A stretch of DNA of 53,748 nt from assembly GCA_039197065.1 (NCBI GenBank), contig JBCCUL010000046.1, forward strand, positions 1 through 53,748, given 5' to 3'. Position numbers and translations under genes: made by a program. Each line of letters starts with the position of its first letter. Position 1 is the first letter of the stretch. This document shows positions 7,959 to 16,628 of this stretch, in pieces. The DNA is from JANQPX01 sp039197065 (GTDB taxonomy: Bacteria; Pseudomonadota; Alphaproteobacteria; Geminicoccales; Geminicoccaceae). Under the pieces are notes generated by a model, which saw only the letters and a list, made by a program, of their open reading frames with translations, made no database searches and was not told where the DNA came from.

Positions 7959-9257
7959 CTACTGGTAGCCCTCGGGGAACGGATCGGGCTCAACCAGATC
8001 GGCCGTCTCGAACACCACCTCATATTGACCGTCGTCCTTCGCCAGACCGACGCGGGTCTTGGACCAGAGGTGATGATTTTCGTGTACCTTGACGTATCCC
8101 TCCGGCGCCTTGGTAAACTCGATGCCGGGCGAGGCTTCTCGAACTTTGTCGACGTCGAACGAGCCCGCTTTTTCAACGGCATATTTCCAAAGCCAGGGAC
8201 CGAGATAAGCAGCCTGGGTGACATCACCGATCACCATGTCACCACCCCACATATCCTTGAAAGCCTGGACGAACTCGATGTTGTTCTCGTTTTCCAGGCT
8301 CTGGAAATACTTCATGCAGGCATAGGCACCGACGATGTTCTCGCCACCGATGCCGCGGATTTCGTCCTCGGTCACCGAGATGGTGAGGAGAACAGGCTTT
8401 TCCTTGGTCATATCGATGCCGGCGGCCTTGAGCTGCTTGTAGAAGGCGACGTTGGAGCCACCAACCACGATTGCGTAGATCACGTCCGGTTTGCGCAGAC
8501 GGATCTTGTTGATCACCGAATTGAACTGCGTGTGGCCGAGCGGATAGTACTCTTCGCCCACCACTTCGAGGCCAAGTTTTTCGATGTGTTTGCGCGCGAT
8601 CTTGTTCGACGTGCGCGGCCAGATGTAGTCGGAGCCCAGGAGGTAGAACGTCTTCGCCCCCTTGGTCTCCGCCACCCAGTCGATCCCGGCGATGATCTGC
8701 TGGGTCGCCTCCTGGCCAGTGTAGATGACGTTCGGCGACTGCTCCAAACCCTCGTAGAATGTTGGATAGTAGAGGAAACCGTTATGCTGCTCGAAAACGG
8801 GCAGCACAGCCTTTCTGGAGGCAGACGTCCAGCAGCCCATCACCGAGGCGACCTTGTCATTGACCAGAAGCTTCCTCGCTTTCTCGGCGAAGGTCGGCCA
8901 GTCGGATGCGCCGTCCTCCTGAATGAAGTCGATCTTGCGGCCGAGGATTCCGCCTTGGGCGTTGATCTGCTCGATCGCCAGCTTTTCCGCCTGCACCGAG
9001 CCGGTCTCAGAGATCGCCATGGTGCCGGTGATCGAATGCAGAATGCCGATGGTCACGGTGTCGTCTGTGACCGAGAGGCCCGTCGTGTTGACCTCCGCTG
9101 TCGGGAAATCCTCGGCACGCAGGCCCTTTGGCATGAATAATGCAGCACCCATGCCAGCAGTGAGCGCAGCACCGCCCATGAGTACGCCACGCCTGGACGC
9201 CGTCGTCGAAATGACCTCGTCGATGGGACCATGTTTGTCGATCGGGTTTTTGGGCAT
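7959..9257 (-). CDS. urtA: Urea/amide ABC transporter substrate-binding protein UrtA (Tat-exported)
   Basis: A 432-residue periplasmic binding protein of the type I fold (Peripla_BP_5/UrtA). The N-terminus has a twin-arginine signal, TASRRGVLMGGAALTAGMG, at residues 19-37, cut around residue 48. The mature part begins with the family-typical TVTIGILHSITGTMAISE and has GGILGRKIDFIQEDGASDW and MGCWTSASRKAVLPVFE, matching UrtA/FmdD-like proteins. A GAGGG ribosome site lies 8 bp upstream of the ATG. It is the first gene of the minus-strand operon and faces the permease-kinase gene across a 194-bp intergenic region. That arrangement suggests the kinase system controls it. Confidence 0.92.
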   Translation of the reverse strand: MPKNPIDKHGPIDEVISTTASRRGVLMGGAALTAGMGAALFMPKGLRAEDFPTAEVNTTGLSVTDDTVTIGILHSITGTMAISETGSVQAEKLAIEQINAQGGILGRKIDFIQEDGASDWPTFAEKARKLLVNDKVASVMGCWTSASRKAVLPVFEQHNGFLYYPTFYEGLEQSPNVIYTGQEATQQIIAGIDWVAETKGAKTFYLLGSDYIWPRTSNKIARKHIEKLGLEVVGEEYYPLGHTQFNSVINKIRLRKPDVIYAIVVGGSNVAFYKQLKAAGIDMTKEKPVLLTISVTEDEIRGIGGENIVGAYACMKYFQSLENENNIEFVQAFKDMWGGDMVIGDVTQAAYLGPWLWKYAVEKAGSFDVDKVREASPGIEFTKAPEGYVKVHENHHLWSKTRVGLAKDDGQYEVVFETADLVEPDPFPEGYQ

Positions 9258-9352
9258 CTGACACTCCCTCTTCGTTCGGAAGCCTTCGCTGATCGGCTTC
9301 GTTGATCATGGGACCTGATGTCAGCCTGCCGCGTCATGGTGCAGCGCAGCAA

Positions 9353-9368
9353 TACGACGAATTGCGTA
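9353..9368. promoter_or_regulatory. Candidate LuxR/NarL-type operator between urtA and the permease-kinase gene
   Basis: The sequence TACGACGAATTGCGTA has 4-bp inverted arms TACG/CGTA around an 8-bp centre. It lies in the shared regulatory region, 95 bp upstream of urtA. NarL/LuxR-type response regulators bind short palindromes of this kind, and one is encoded nearby at 12852. This is a weak match resting on shape and location only. Confidence 0.3.
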
Positions 9369-9451
9369 GTGCGATCAGCAAATCATCGGGCGTATAGTTT
9401 CATTTGTGAGCAAGGAAAAAGGCATTAGGGCCAGACATCAACCAGGGAACC

Positions 9452-12400
9452 ATGGACGTCGCCATGGGTAATGAGAACGCCGCAACAGATTGTAACGAAA
9501 CGCTTTCTCCACTGCGCGCTGATGGCATCACGCCGGCCCGGCGCATCTATAATCAATGGGTCGCAAACGAGACGCTCGAAGACTTCGCGCTTCGCTTCAC
9601 GGCAAGACGCGCACGGCGCTGGTCCGCTGGATGGGTCGCCAATACCGCCCTCGGCTCGATCTCCTTTCTCGCCCTTGAAGCCATCGGCGGCACGCTCACC
9701 CTGATCTATGGCTTCGAGAATGCCGCCGTTGCCATCGTCATCGTCGGGGCCATTCTCTTCATCACCGGCTTACCCATCAGCTACCACGCGGCGAAGGCCG
9801 GCGTAGACATCGATCTCCTGACACGCGGCGCCGGTTTCGGCTATCTCGGCTCGACCGTCACCTCCCTAATCTATGCCAGTTTCACCTTCATCTTCTTCGC
9901 ACTCGAAGCCACGATCCTGTCGCTCGCGCTCGAACTCTGTTTCGGCATCCCGCTCGGCATCGGCTATCTCCTAAACGCACTCGTAGTGATCCCCCTGGTC
10001 ACCCACGGCTTCACGCGCATTGGCTTGTTCCAGACCTGGACGCAGCCCTTCTGGATCATCCTTCATGCCCTCCCCTTCCTGTTCCTCGCCTTCAGTGGCG
10101 CATCGCTGAACCCTTGGTTTGAACATCAGGGCGAACTTGGCAGTCCGTTTGGCGGGATCGATCCGGTCTTGTGCGCGGCCGCCGCCGGTGTCGCATCTTC
10201 CCTCATGGCGCAGATCGGCGAGCAGGTGGACTTCTTGCGCTTCCTACCCGAGCCGAAGACCAGGCGCGAACGCTTCTCCTGGTGGGCGGCCCTCCTTGCC
10301 GCTGGTCCGGGTTGGGCGGTTCTCGGCACAGCCAAAATGCTCGCCGGGTCGTTCCTCGCGGTGCTGGTGCTTCAAACTGGCGGATCACCGGAGGCGGCAG
10401 CCGATCCCACCAAGATGTATCTGCAGGCCTTCGAGGAAGGATTGAACGCCGAGATTGCGCTTCTCGTAACCGGCCTTTTCGTGATCCTCGCTCAGCTCAA
10501 GATCAACGTCACCAACGCCTATGCGGGCTCGATCGCCTGGTCCAACTTCTTTTCCAGACTGACCCACAGCCATCCCGGCCGCGTTGTATGGCTGATCTTC
10601 AATGTTGCGATCGCCATGCTGCTGATGCTGTTCGGCGTGTTTGAAGCAATCGAAAAGACGCTTGCCATCTATGCCCATGTAGCGGTTGCCTGGATTGCAG
10701 CGATCTTCGCAGATCTGACCATCAACCGCCCCCTCGGCCTGAGGCCGAAGCGCATCGAGTTTCGCCGCGCTTATCTCTACGACATCAATCCGGTCGGCAC
10801 GATAGCCATGGCGACGGCGACCGTCCTATCGCTCGCCGCCTTTCTCGGTCTGTTCGGGGATACGGCAGAAGCCTTCTCTACGCTGATCGCGCTTGTCACC
10901 GCTTTGTTGATGACACCGCTTTTAGCTGCCCTAACCGGCGGCCGCTTCTATCTCGCGCGACAGCCAGAGCCGATCCGAGAACAGCGGGAAACGGCATGCA
11001 CGATCTGCGGCCATCGCTTCGATGCCGAAGACCTAATCCAATGTCCGTTCCACGCTGGCACCATCTGCTCGCTTTGTTGCTCACTCGAATCCCGTTGCGG
11101 CGATGTCTGCAAGCCGGAAGGACGTTTCGATCAGCAGTTCGACAGAGCGGCCAGCCAGGTGCTGCCACCATCAGCGCTGGCGTTCCTCGCCTCGCGTTAC
11201 GGTACCTTCGCCAAGGTGGCGGGGGCGCTGCTCTTGGTCATCGGCGTCATCTTCTTCGCGATCTATCAGCAGGCGGTGGAAGAGCTTCCGGATCACGCGT
11301 CGGTCCTGAGCGAAAGCCTAGCACTTGCCTTCGTGTTCCTGATCATCATCGTCGGCATCACGGCCTGGCTGCATACGCTCGCCCGCGAAAGCACCGTGCT
11401 TGCCACCCGCGAACGCGAGCGCCAAACCAGCCGGCTTCAGGCGGAGATCAGAGCACATCAACGCACCGATGAGGAACTGCAGCGCGCCAAGGAAATGGCA
11501 GAAGCCGCGAACGAAGCGAAGAGCCGCTACTTGGTCGGCATCAGCCATGAGCTACGCACGCCGCTGAACGCTATCCTCGGCTATGCGCAGCTCCTGGAGA
11601 GCGACCCCAGCATGCCGGAGCATCGGCGTCCCGGCGTGAAAATCATCCGCCGCTCTTCTGAACATCTCGCCGATCTGATCGAAAGCCTGCTCGACATCTC
11701 CAAGATTGAAGCGGGACGTCTCGTAATCGAGCGGCGCGAAACCGACTTCGCAGAACTCCTAGAGCAGATGGCGAACATCTTCCGCATGGAAGCGGAGGAA
11801 AATGGCCTGGACTTCCACTTTGAACCCGCACCCGATCTGCCACGCCTGGTCATCACGGATGAACGCCATCTTCGCCAGATCCTGATGAACCTCCTCTCTA
11901 ATGCCGTCCGTTACACATCAACTGGTCATGTCCGATTCAGGATCGACCACAAGACCGACATCGCCACCATTCTGATCGAAGACACCGGGCGCGGTATCCC
12001 AAAGGCCGCGCAAGAGCGAATTTTTGAGCCCTTCGAGCGACTGGAAGATCCGAGCGCACCCGTACCGGGCACTGGGCTTGGCCTCACCATCGTCAAGCTG
12101 CTTGTGGACATGCAAGGCGGTGACCTAAATCTGGAAAGTCGGCCCGGTAAAGGCACCCTCTTTCGCATCCGGTTGATGTTGCCGCGACTTGATCAAGCCG
12201 TCAGCACCGAACCCAAGAAGCGCATTTTCGGCTATCTCGGCGAACGACAAAGGATCCTGATCGTCGACGACAATCTTGAGCATCGAACCCTCCTCGAAGA
12301 CCTCTTGCGCCCCCTCGGCTTCGAGTTGGCCATGGCAGAGTCCGGGGAGGCAGCATTACCGATTGTCGATGCGGTGGACATCGATCTCGCCCTCGTGGAC

Positions 12401-12859
12401 GTCGCCATGCCCGGCATGTCCGGCTGGACACTTGCCACCATCCTCAGGCGCGAACGCAGTCTGGCGCTACCAATCATCATGGTCTCCGCCCATGCAGGCG
12501 ATGCCGCCAAAGCCCATGACCGCGTCGCCGATCATGACGACTTCCTTACCAAGCCGGTCAATATCGAGCAGCTCCTCGCACGCCTGGAGCGCTATCTGAA
12601 CCTCACCTGGCTGCATGACGAGACGATCGTCTCAAAGGGCGAGGATCATCTGCCGCATCCAGAGGCTCCGGGCCACATCCTCGAGCGCATGCAAGCGATG
12701 GTCGAGATTGGTCATGTCCGCGGCGCCGAACAACTGCTCGACGAAGTTACGATTACCGGCAAGGGCGTCGACCGCTTCGTACAGGACGCCCGTCAACACC
12801 TCGCCGACGTCGACCTCGACGGCCTAACATCACTGATCCGGGAGACCCGTCATGGATGA
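9452..12859 (+). CDS. NCS1 permease-hybrid histidine kinase fusion (sensor kinase with receiver)
   Basis: A 1135-residue protein. Residues about 25-500 are a nucleobase:cation-symport-1 (cytosine/purine permease) domain with roughly 12 membrane segments. Residues 516-553 hold a cluster of eight Cys (516, 519, 531, 539, 542, 543, 549, 553) and two His, likely a zinc or Fe-S site. Two further membrane helices follow near 590-650, then a coiled coil, a HisKA domain with phospho-acceptor His699 (ISHELRTPLNAILGY), HATPase motifs (NLLSNAVRYT, DTGRGI, GTGLGLTIVK) and a receiver domain with Asp983 (LALVDVAMPG). It overlaps the response-regulator gene by 8 bp and is divergent from urtA. By analogy with CbrA-type transporter kinases it may sense substrate through its permease. 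The inferred ligand is a small amide or urea-like compound. Confidence 0.9.
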   Translation: MDVAMGNENAATDCNETLSPLRADGITPARRIYNQWVANETLEDFALRFTARRARRWSAGWVANTALGSISFLALEAIGGTLTLIYGFENAAVAIVIVGAILFITGLPISYHAAKAGVDIDLLTRGAGFGYLGSTVTSLIYASFTFIFFALEATILSLALELCFGIPLGIGYLLNALVVIPLVTHGFTRIGLFQTWTQPFWIILHALPFLFLAFSGASLNPWFEHQGELGSPFGGIDPVLCAAAAGVASSLMAQIGEQVDFLRFLPEPKTRRERFSWWAALLAAGPGWAVLGTAKMLAGSFLAVLVLQTGGSPEAAADPTKMYLQAFEEGLNAEIALLVTGLFVILAQLKINVTNAYAGSIAWSNFFSRLTHSHPGRVVWLIFNVAIAMLLMLFGVFEAIEKTLAIYAHVAVAWIAAIFADLTINRPLGLRPKRIEFRRAYLYDINPVGTIAMATATVLSLAAFLGLFGDTAEAFSTLIALVTALLMTPLLAALTGGRFYLARQPEPIREQRETACTICGHRFDAEDLIQCPFHAGTICSLCCSLESRCGDVCKPEGRFDQQFDRAASQVLPPSALAFLASRYGTFAKVAGALLLVIGVIFFAIYQQAVEELPDHASVLSESLALAFVFLIIIVGITAWLHTLARESTVLATRERERQTSRLQAEIRAHQRTDEELQRAKEMAEAANEAKSRYLVGISHELRTPLNAILGYAQLLESDPSMPEHRRPGVKIIRRSSEHLADLIESLLDISKIEAGRLVIERRETDFAELLEQMANIFRMEAEENGLDFHFEPAPDLPRLVITDERHLRQILMNLLSNAVRYTSTGHVRFRIDHKTDIATILIEDTGRGIPKAAQERIFEPFERLEDPSAPVPGTGLGLTIVKLLVDMQGGDLNLESRPGKGTLFRIRLMLPRLDQAVSTEPKKRIFGYLGERQRILIVDDNLEHRTLLEDLLRPLGFELAMAESGEAALPIVDAVDIDLALVDVAMPGMSGWTLATILRRERSLALPIIMVSAHAGDAAKAHDRVADHDDFLTKPVNIEQLLARLERYLNLTWLHDETIVSKGEDHLPHPEAPGHILERMQAMVEIGHVRGAEQLLDEVTITGKGVDRFVQDARQHLADVDLDGLTSLIRETRHG

Positions 12860-13769
12860 TGTCGCACACACCGACAAGCACATGGTCCTCCTGGTGGACG
12901 ACAGCCCGGAAACCCTGAGCCTCCTGATCGAGGCCCTGGAAGCCGCAGGGCTGATGACCCTGGTCGCCAGAAGCGGTGACGCCGCGCTCAAGATCCTGGT
13001 GCAAGTCAAACCCGATCTCATCCTCCTCGATGCCATGATGCCCGGCATGGACGGTTTCGACGTCTGCCAAACCATTAAGGAACAGTCAGAGTTCGCCCTC
13101 ATCCCCATCATCTTCATGACCGGTCTTGATGATAGCGAGCATGTGGTAAGGGGGTTGAGGGCGGGTGGCGTCGACTACGTCACCAAACCGATCAAACCCG
13201 ATGAGCTGATCGCACGCGTCTCAATCCACGTCGCCAATGCGCGCATGATCAGAGACGCGAGACAGGCGTTGGACGGTTCGGGTCAGAGCCTGATCGCTTT
13301 TCGCACGGATCTGTCCATTGCCTGGGCGTCAGCGCGCGCAACCGAGCTCTTGGGTACGGATCTGAACGCGCTTTGCCCGAAGGCAAGCAGCCTTCTCGAA
13401 GGCTGGATTGATGAGGTCAGCCATCAACCCCTGTCGAAATCTCAACCGCTCGACGTCGAGCGCCAGGATGGCAGCTCGGTCAGGCTGAGCTCACTTGGAA
13501 GATCAGGTTCAGGCGACATCCTAGCCCGCGCGTCGCTCAATCGTAAGGAGCCGCCAGGCCAGATTTTGAGCCAAAAACTGCCACTATCAGCACGCGAAGG
13601 GGAAGTCCTTGCCTGGCTCGCCAATGGCAAGTCAAACAAGGATATCGCCACGATCCTAGACCTAAGCCCTCGAACCATCACCAAACATGTCGAACAGATC
13701 TTCACCAAGCTCGGCGTCGAGAACCGAACTGCAGCGGCGGCGATTGCGTTCAGCCATCTTTCGGCATGA
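12852..13769 (+). CDS. Response regulator, receiver plus LuxR-type HTH
   Basis: A 305-residue two-domain transcription factor. Residues 10-125 form a receiver with phospho-acceptor Asp60 (PDLILLDAMMPGMDGF) and switch Lys in VTKPIKP. Residues 240-300 form a LuxR/NarL-type helix-turn-helix (REGEVLAWLANGKSNKDIA, then LSPRTITKHVEQIFTKLGV). The middle 100 residues may hold a degenerate PAS-like segment (LIAFRTDLSIAWASARATELLG). The start overlaps the kinase gene end by 8 bp, so the two are translationally coupled. It is the obvious partner of the permease-kinase and the likely activator of the divergent urt-fmd operon; this target is inferred from position. Confidence 0.9.
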   Translation: MDDVAHTDKHMVLLVDDSPETLSLLIEALEAAGLMTLVARSGDAALKILVQVKPDLILLDAMMPGMDGFDVCQTIKEQSEFALIPIIFMTGLDDSEHVVRGLRAGGVDYVTKPIKPDELIARVSIHVANARMIRDARQALDGSGQSLIAFRTDLSIAWASARATELLGTDLNALCPKASSLLEGWIDEVSHQPLSKSQPLDVERQDGSSVRLSSLGRSGSGDILARASLNRKEPPGQILSQKLPLSAREGEVLAWLANGKSNKDIATILDLSPRTITKHVEQIFTKLGVENRTAAAAIAFSHLSA

Positions 13770-14196
13770 ATGGCTCAGGAAGCCGCTTACAAATGATGAG
13801 TCGGCGAGCAAGCCGTCCCGGCCAGAAAGTTTGTCTAGCGTCGACAGAAGGCTTCATGTGTTTTCGAGCAGCCAACAAGAGATAGTCTTGCCTTTGCGCA
13901 CATTCATTCAGCTTAGGGCACTGACCGAGCACACCCGCCAGCAGCATCAAGGCACCGCGCATGGGCTCATCGGCGGCGGCCTTGACCCTGCTGTTTGGCT
14001 GTCCATGAGCTGGTTGCGGTGAACTTCGAACCAGCTCGCCAATTGACCAAAAGACCGCTCAAAAATGCAGTTGCGCCCCGTGACACGAGGTTGCATCAAA
14101 GCGTGACAAGTCGGTCCGAACCTTGGTCCGTCAGAACGGATCAGGCGCGTCAAGCTAACTCGTTGAAAAGGCGCCGCCCCTCCCCAGGTTCCCCGC
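13770..14196. other. Intergenic region with a short diverged repeat
   Basis: No intact gene recognised. Bases 13992-14024 match 49352-49384 in 28 of 33 positions, starting with TGTTTGGCTGTCCA. On the minus strand both copies read as a similar short peptide (HRNQLMDSQTAG versus CRKQLLDSQTTC), so both may be scraps of the same lost coding sequence or mobile element. Confidence 0.4.
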
Positions 14197-14728
14197 TTGA
14201 CGCCACCCCCACAACGTAAGGCCGAGGTCAAGCGTGCCGAACTCGACAAGATCGAGCGACAGCTACAGAAGCTTTTGGATGCGCTCTTGGACGACGGCGA
14301 CAGTAAGACGATCGTCGAGAATATGCAGGCGCTAGAAGTGCGACAGGAGGCTCTGGAGGCCGAGCTGTCGCAAGCCGACAGTCCGCCACCGCTAGCTGCA
14401 TCCCAACATGGCGGAGGTCTAACACAGCAAGATCAATGAGCTGCATCAGGCTCTGATCAGCAACGAAACCAAGACCGAAGCAGCAGAGATTCTTCGAACG
14501 CTCATCGACGCCATCATCCTGACGCCAGAAGGCGGCGAGCTGTCAGTCTACCTGAAGGGCAACCTGGCTGGCATTCTGACCTTGGCACAGAACAAGACGA
14601 AACCCCTCGAGAAGGTTGCGAAGGGCTCTTGCGGTCTCGCACAGCAAGTATCGTTGGTTGCGGGGGAACGCAACACCCTCTGTGCACTTTTTCTCGCCAA
14701 GGGATTGCCTACCGCGCTAACAATCTGA
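14197..14728 (+). pseudogene. Decayed serine recombinase, C-terminal remnant (second family member)
   Basis: The frame from 14197 encodes the recombinase coiled-coil region (ELDKIERQLQKLLDALLDDG, then ALEVRQEALEAELSQADSPPP), equivalent to KIERESDRIVQAICDGV and ARKIEIEAKLSNADTPPP in the full-length protein at 49971. A frameshift or stop near 14422 breaks it. The rest reads on as INELHQALISNETKTEAAEI and LRTLIDAIILTPEGGELSVY up to NLAGILTLAQNKTK, then a tail VAGERNTLCALF running through the 39-bp repeat. The catalytic and DNA-binding domains are gone. Divergence from the intact copy shows this was a different recombinase, not a recent duplicate. Confidence 0.82.
14654..14692 (+). repeat. 39-bp perfect direct repeat, copy 1 (candidate att site)
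   Basis: These 39 bases, beginning TTGGTTGCGGGGGAACGCAA, recur without mismatch at 32968-33006 in the same orientation, 18,314 bp away. The repeat holds a small hairpin, GTTGCG-GGGGAA-CGCAAC. It sits at the very 3' end of a recombinase remnant, where attachment sites of this recombinase group are expected. The first 11-12 bases also match the CCA-proximal end of a tRNA-Met gene read backwards. Confidence 0.75.
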
Positions 14729-14931
14729 CGGCTAGCGTACAATCGAGAAACAACCACGAAGTCCCATTATTTTCATTGATTGCTCGCCAGTAACAGTTTT
14801 TTGGCTCCGAATGAGGTCCTTAAAACGAAAGTCGTTTTCTGAAACAGGCTATGGCCGTCATTGACGCCAGGCAGTCGCTAAACCTCAGCCACAGGCTCTG
14901 CTCAGAAAGAACAGTCTGCCACTGCTCAGCG
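14729..14931. other. Intergenic region, nothing recognised
   Basis: About 200 bases between the recombinase remnant and the truncated-looking ABC operon. No coding sequence and no ABC ATPase gene is present here, although one would be expected downstream of the permease. Confidence 0.5.
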
Positions 14932-15705
14932 TCACGACCGGCTTCGATCGAAGGCGAAGTGAAGGAGTGACGATACGAGCGCGCAGGCGAGGACCGGGGC
15001 CATGACGAGGCGAGGCTCGGTGAACAGGAACAGGCGGTATTCGTGGATCATGGCGCCCCATTCCGGATGGCCGGTATCCGCCGACAGACCGATGAAGCCG
15101 AGCGAGGCAACCACGATGACCGCGCGTCCCGCATCGGCGCCGGCGAGGGCGCCGAGGGCTGGCCAGGCATTGGGCAGCATATGACGTCTTACCGCTTCGG
15201 ATAGCGGCGCGCCGAGGGCTAGGCTCGCCTGCCAATAGGATTCGCCGCGGATGCGGTCGAAAAGGGCGGCAATGGTCAGCGCATAAGGCGCCCAGCTCGT
15301 CACCAGTAGTGCCGCCGCCACGGTGAGCGCACTGGCGCCGAAAATGGCCGACAGGACCAGCGCCGTGACCAGGGTCGGCACGGCAAGCGCCGTCTCGGCG
15401 AGCCAGCGCGTCGCGTCACGAACCAAAGGCGGGGCGAAGGCGACAAGGCTGCCTGTGACCATGCCGAGCCCGAGCCCGCCTGCCAGCACGATGGTGATCG
15501 CCGTCAACGAGGGGAGCGCTCCCCGGACGAGACGTGTGGCGAGGTCGCGGCCCAGATGATCCGTGCCCAGCGGATGCGCGACGGACGGGGCGGCGAGCCG
15601 GTTGGACAGATCGACCGCGTGGGGATCCATACTTGATATGAGCGACCACAGTGCTGCTATCCCGGCGAGCGTGATGCCTGTGAGGATCAGCGCAGGCCTG
15701 ATCAT
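14932..15705 (-). CDS. ABC transporter permease, DppC/NikC-like
   Basis: A 257-residue permease of the dipeptide/nickel (PepT) class with about six membrane segments. It has the DppC-type N-terminal HPLGTDHLGRDLATRLVRGA (residues 45-65) and the EAA-loop region QASLALGAPLSEAVRRHMLP. The ATG at 15705 overlaps the preceding permease stop (ATGA). It is the last gene of a four-gene minus-strand operon (DUF1636, binding protein, two permeases) led by a cobalamin riboswitch, so cobalt, nickel or a chelate is a likelier cargo than peptides. The two ATPase genes usual for this class are absent: the operon ends 240 bp from the 39-bp repeat and recombinase remnant, as if cut off. Confidence 0.85.
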   Translation of the reverse strand: MIRPALILTGITLAGIAALWSLISSMDPHAVDLSNRLAAPSVAHPLGTDHLGRDLATRLVRGALPSLTAITIVLAGGLGLGMVTGSLVAFAPPLVRDATRWLAETALAVPTLVTALVLSAIFGASALTVAAALLVTSWAPYALTIAALFDRIRGESYWQASLALGAPLSEAVRRHMLPNAWPALGALAGADAGRAVIVVASLGFIGLSADTGHPEWGAMIHEYRLFLFTEPRLVMAPVLACALVSSLLHFAFDRSRS

Positions 15706-16628
15706 GGAAGCCGCGGATCGAGGGTGCGGCGCAACAGGGCGGCCCCTTGAAGCACGAGGGTCACCCAAAGGGCGACCAGCGCGATATAGGGCTGCAGAAT
15801 CGCATAGTCTCGATGGTTGACGGCCTGCACGACGCGCTCTGAGAGCCCGGGCACGCCAAACACGATCTCGGCGATCGCTGTGCCGCCGACGAGCCAGGCC
15901 ATCTCAGGGGCAAGGCCTGCTATCACCGTCAAGGCGCTTGCCGCCCGCCCGTGATGCCAAAGTGCGCCGGCATCGGACCGGCCCTTGGCCAACGCCGTCT
16001 GGTAGTAAGCGCTCTGCTTGACCTCGGCAAAGCCGGCACGCGCGAGCCTTGAGAGCGACCCGATGGAGAACATGGCGACGAGCGCGATGGGGAGCAGCAC
16101 CTGCTCGACAGGGCCTCCGCCGAAGGGATTGACCCATCGCAGCTGCACGCCGAAGACCCAAAGCAGGACGAGGCCCACGGCGAATGCGGGCAGCGCCTGT
16201 CCGGCCACGGCGAGCCCGCGGGACAGTGTGTCAGCCCATCCATCCTTGCGGTGTGCGGCCAGAAACCCGAGAGCGAAGCCGCCAAAAACGGCGATCGTCA
16301 TGCCGCCGAAGCCGATCGCCGCAGAATAGGGAAGCCGCCTTGCAAAATCGGGGGCGACGGGCTGGCCGGTCTGGAAAGAGGAGCCCCAATCGAGGGTCAA
16401 AAAGCCACCCAGCCAATCTAGAAACTGCCCGCCGAGCGACCCGTCGAGCCCCCACTGCGCGCGATAGGCGGCGACGATCTCGGAACCGGATCTGACATTG
16501 AGCTCTGTCAGGAACAGCTCGATCGGATCGCCCGGCATGAGCCTGAGCAGGACGAATGCGGCAGCGACGACCGCCAGCCAGGACAGGGAAAGCCGTCCCA
16601 GCAGCCGCGCCGCTGCCGCAGCGGTCAC
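15702..16628 (-). CDS. ABC transporter permease, DppB/NikB-like
   Basis: A 308-residue inner-membrane permease. The first helix is followed by the family-typical LLRLMPGDPIELFL (near residue 25), and the coupling loop YYQTALAKGRSDAGALWHHG lies near residue 200, with PGLSERVVQAVNHRDYAILQ towards the end. The GTG start at 16628 overlaps the binding-protein stop codon (GTGA), and the stop overlaps the next start, so all three transporter genes are translationally coupled. It would form the channel with the DppC-like permease. Cobalt or nickel import is inferred from the riboswitch and the DUF1636 neighbour. Confidence 0.85.
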   Translation of the reverse strand: MTAAAAARLLGRLSLSWLAVVAAAFVLLRLMPGDPIELFLTELNVRSGSEIVAAYRAQWGLDGSLGGQFLDWLGGFLTLDWGSSFQTGQPVAPDFARRLPYSAAIGFGGMTIAVFGGFALGFLAAHRKDGWADTLSRGLAVAGQALPAFAVGLVLLWVFGVQLRWVNPFGGGPVEQVLLPIALVAMFSIGSLSRLARAGFAEVKQSAYYQTALAKGRSDAGALWHHGRAASALTVIAGLAPEMAWLVGGTAIAEIVFGVPGLSERVVQAVNHRDYAILQPYIALVALWVTLVLQGAALLRRTLDPRLP

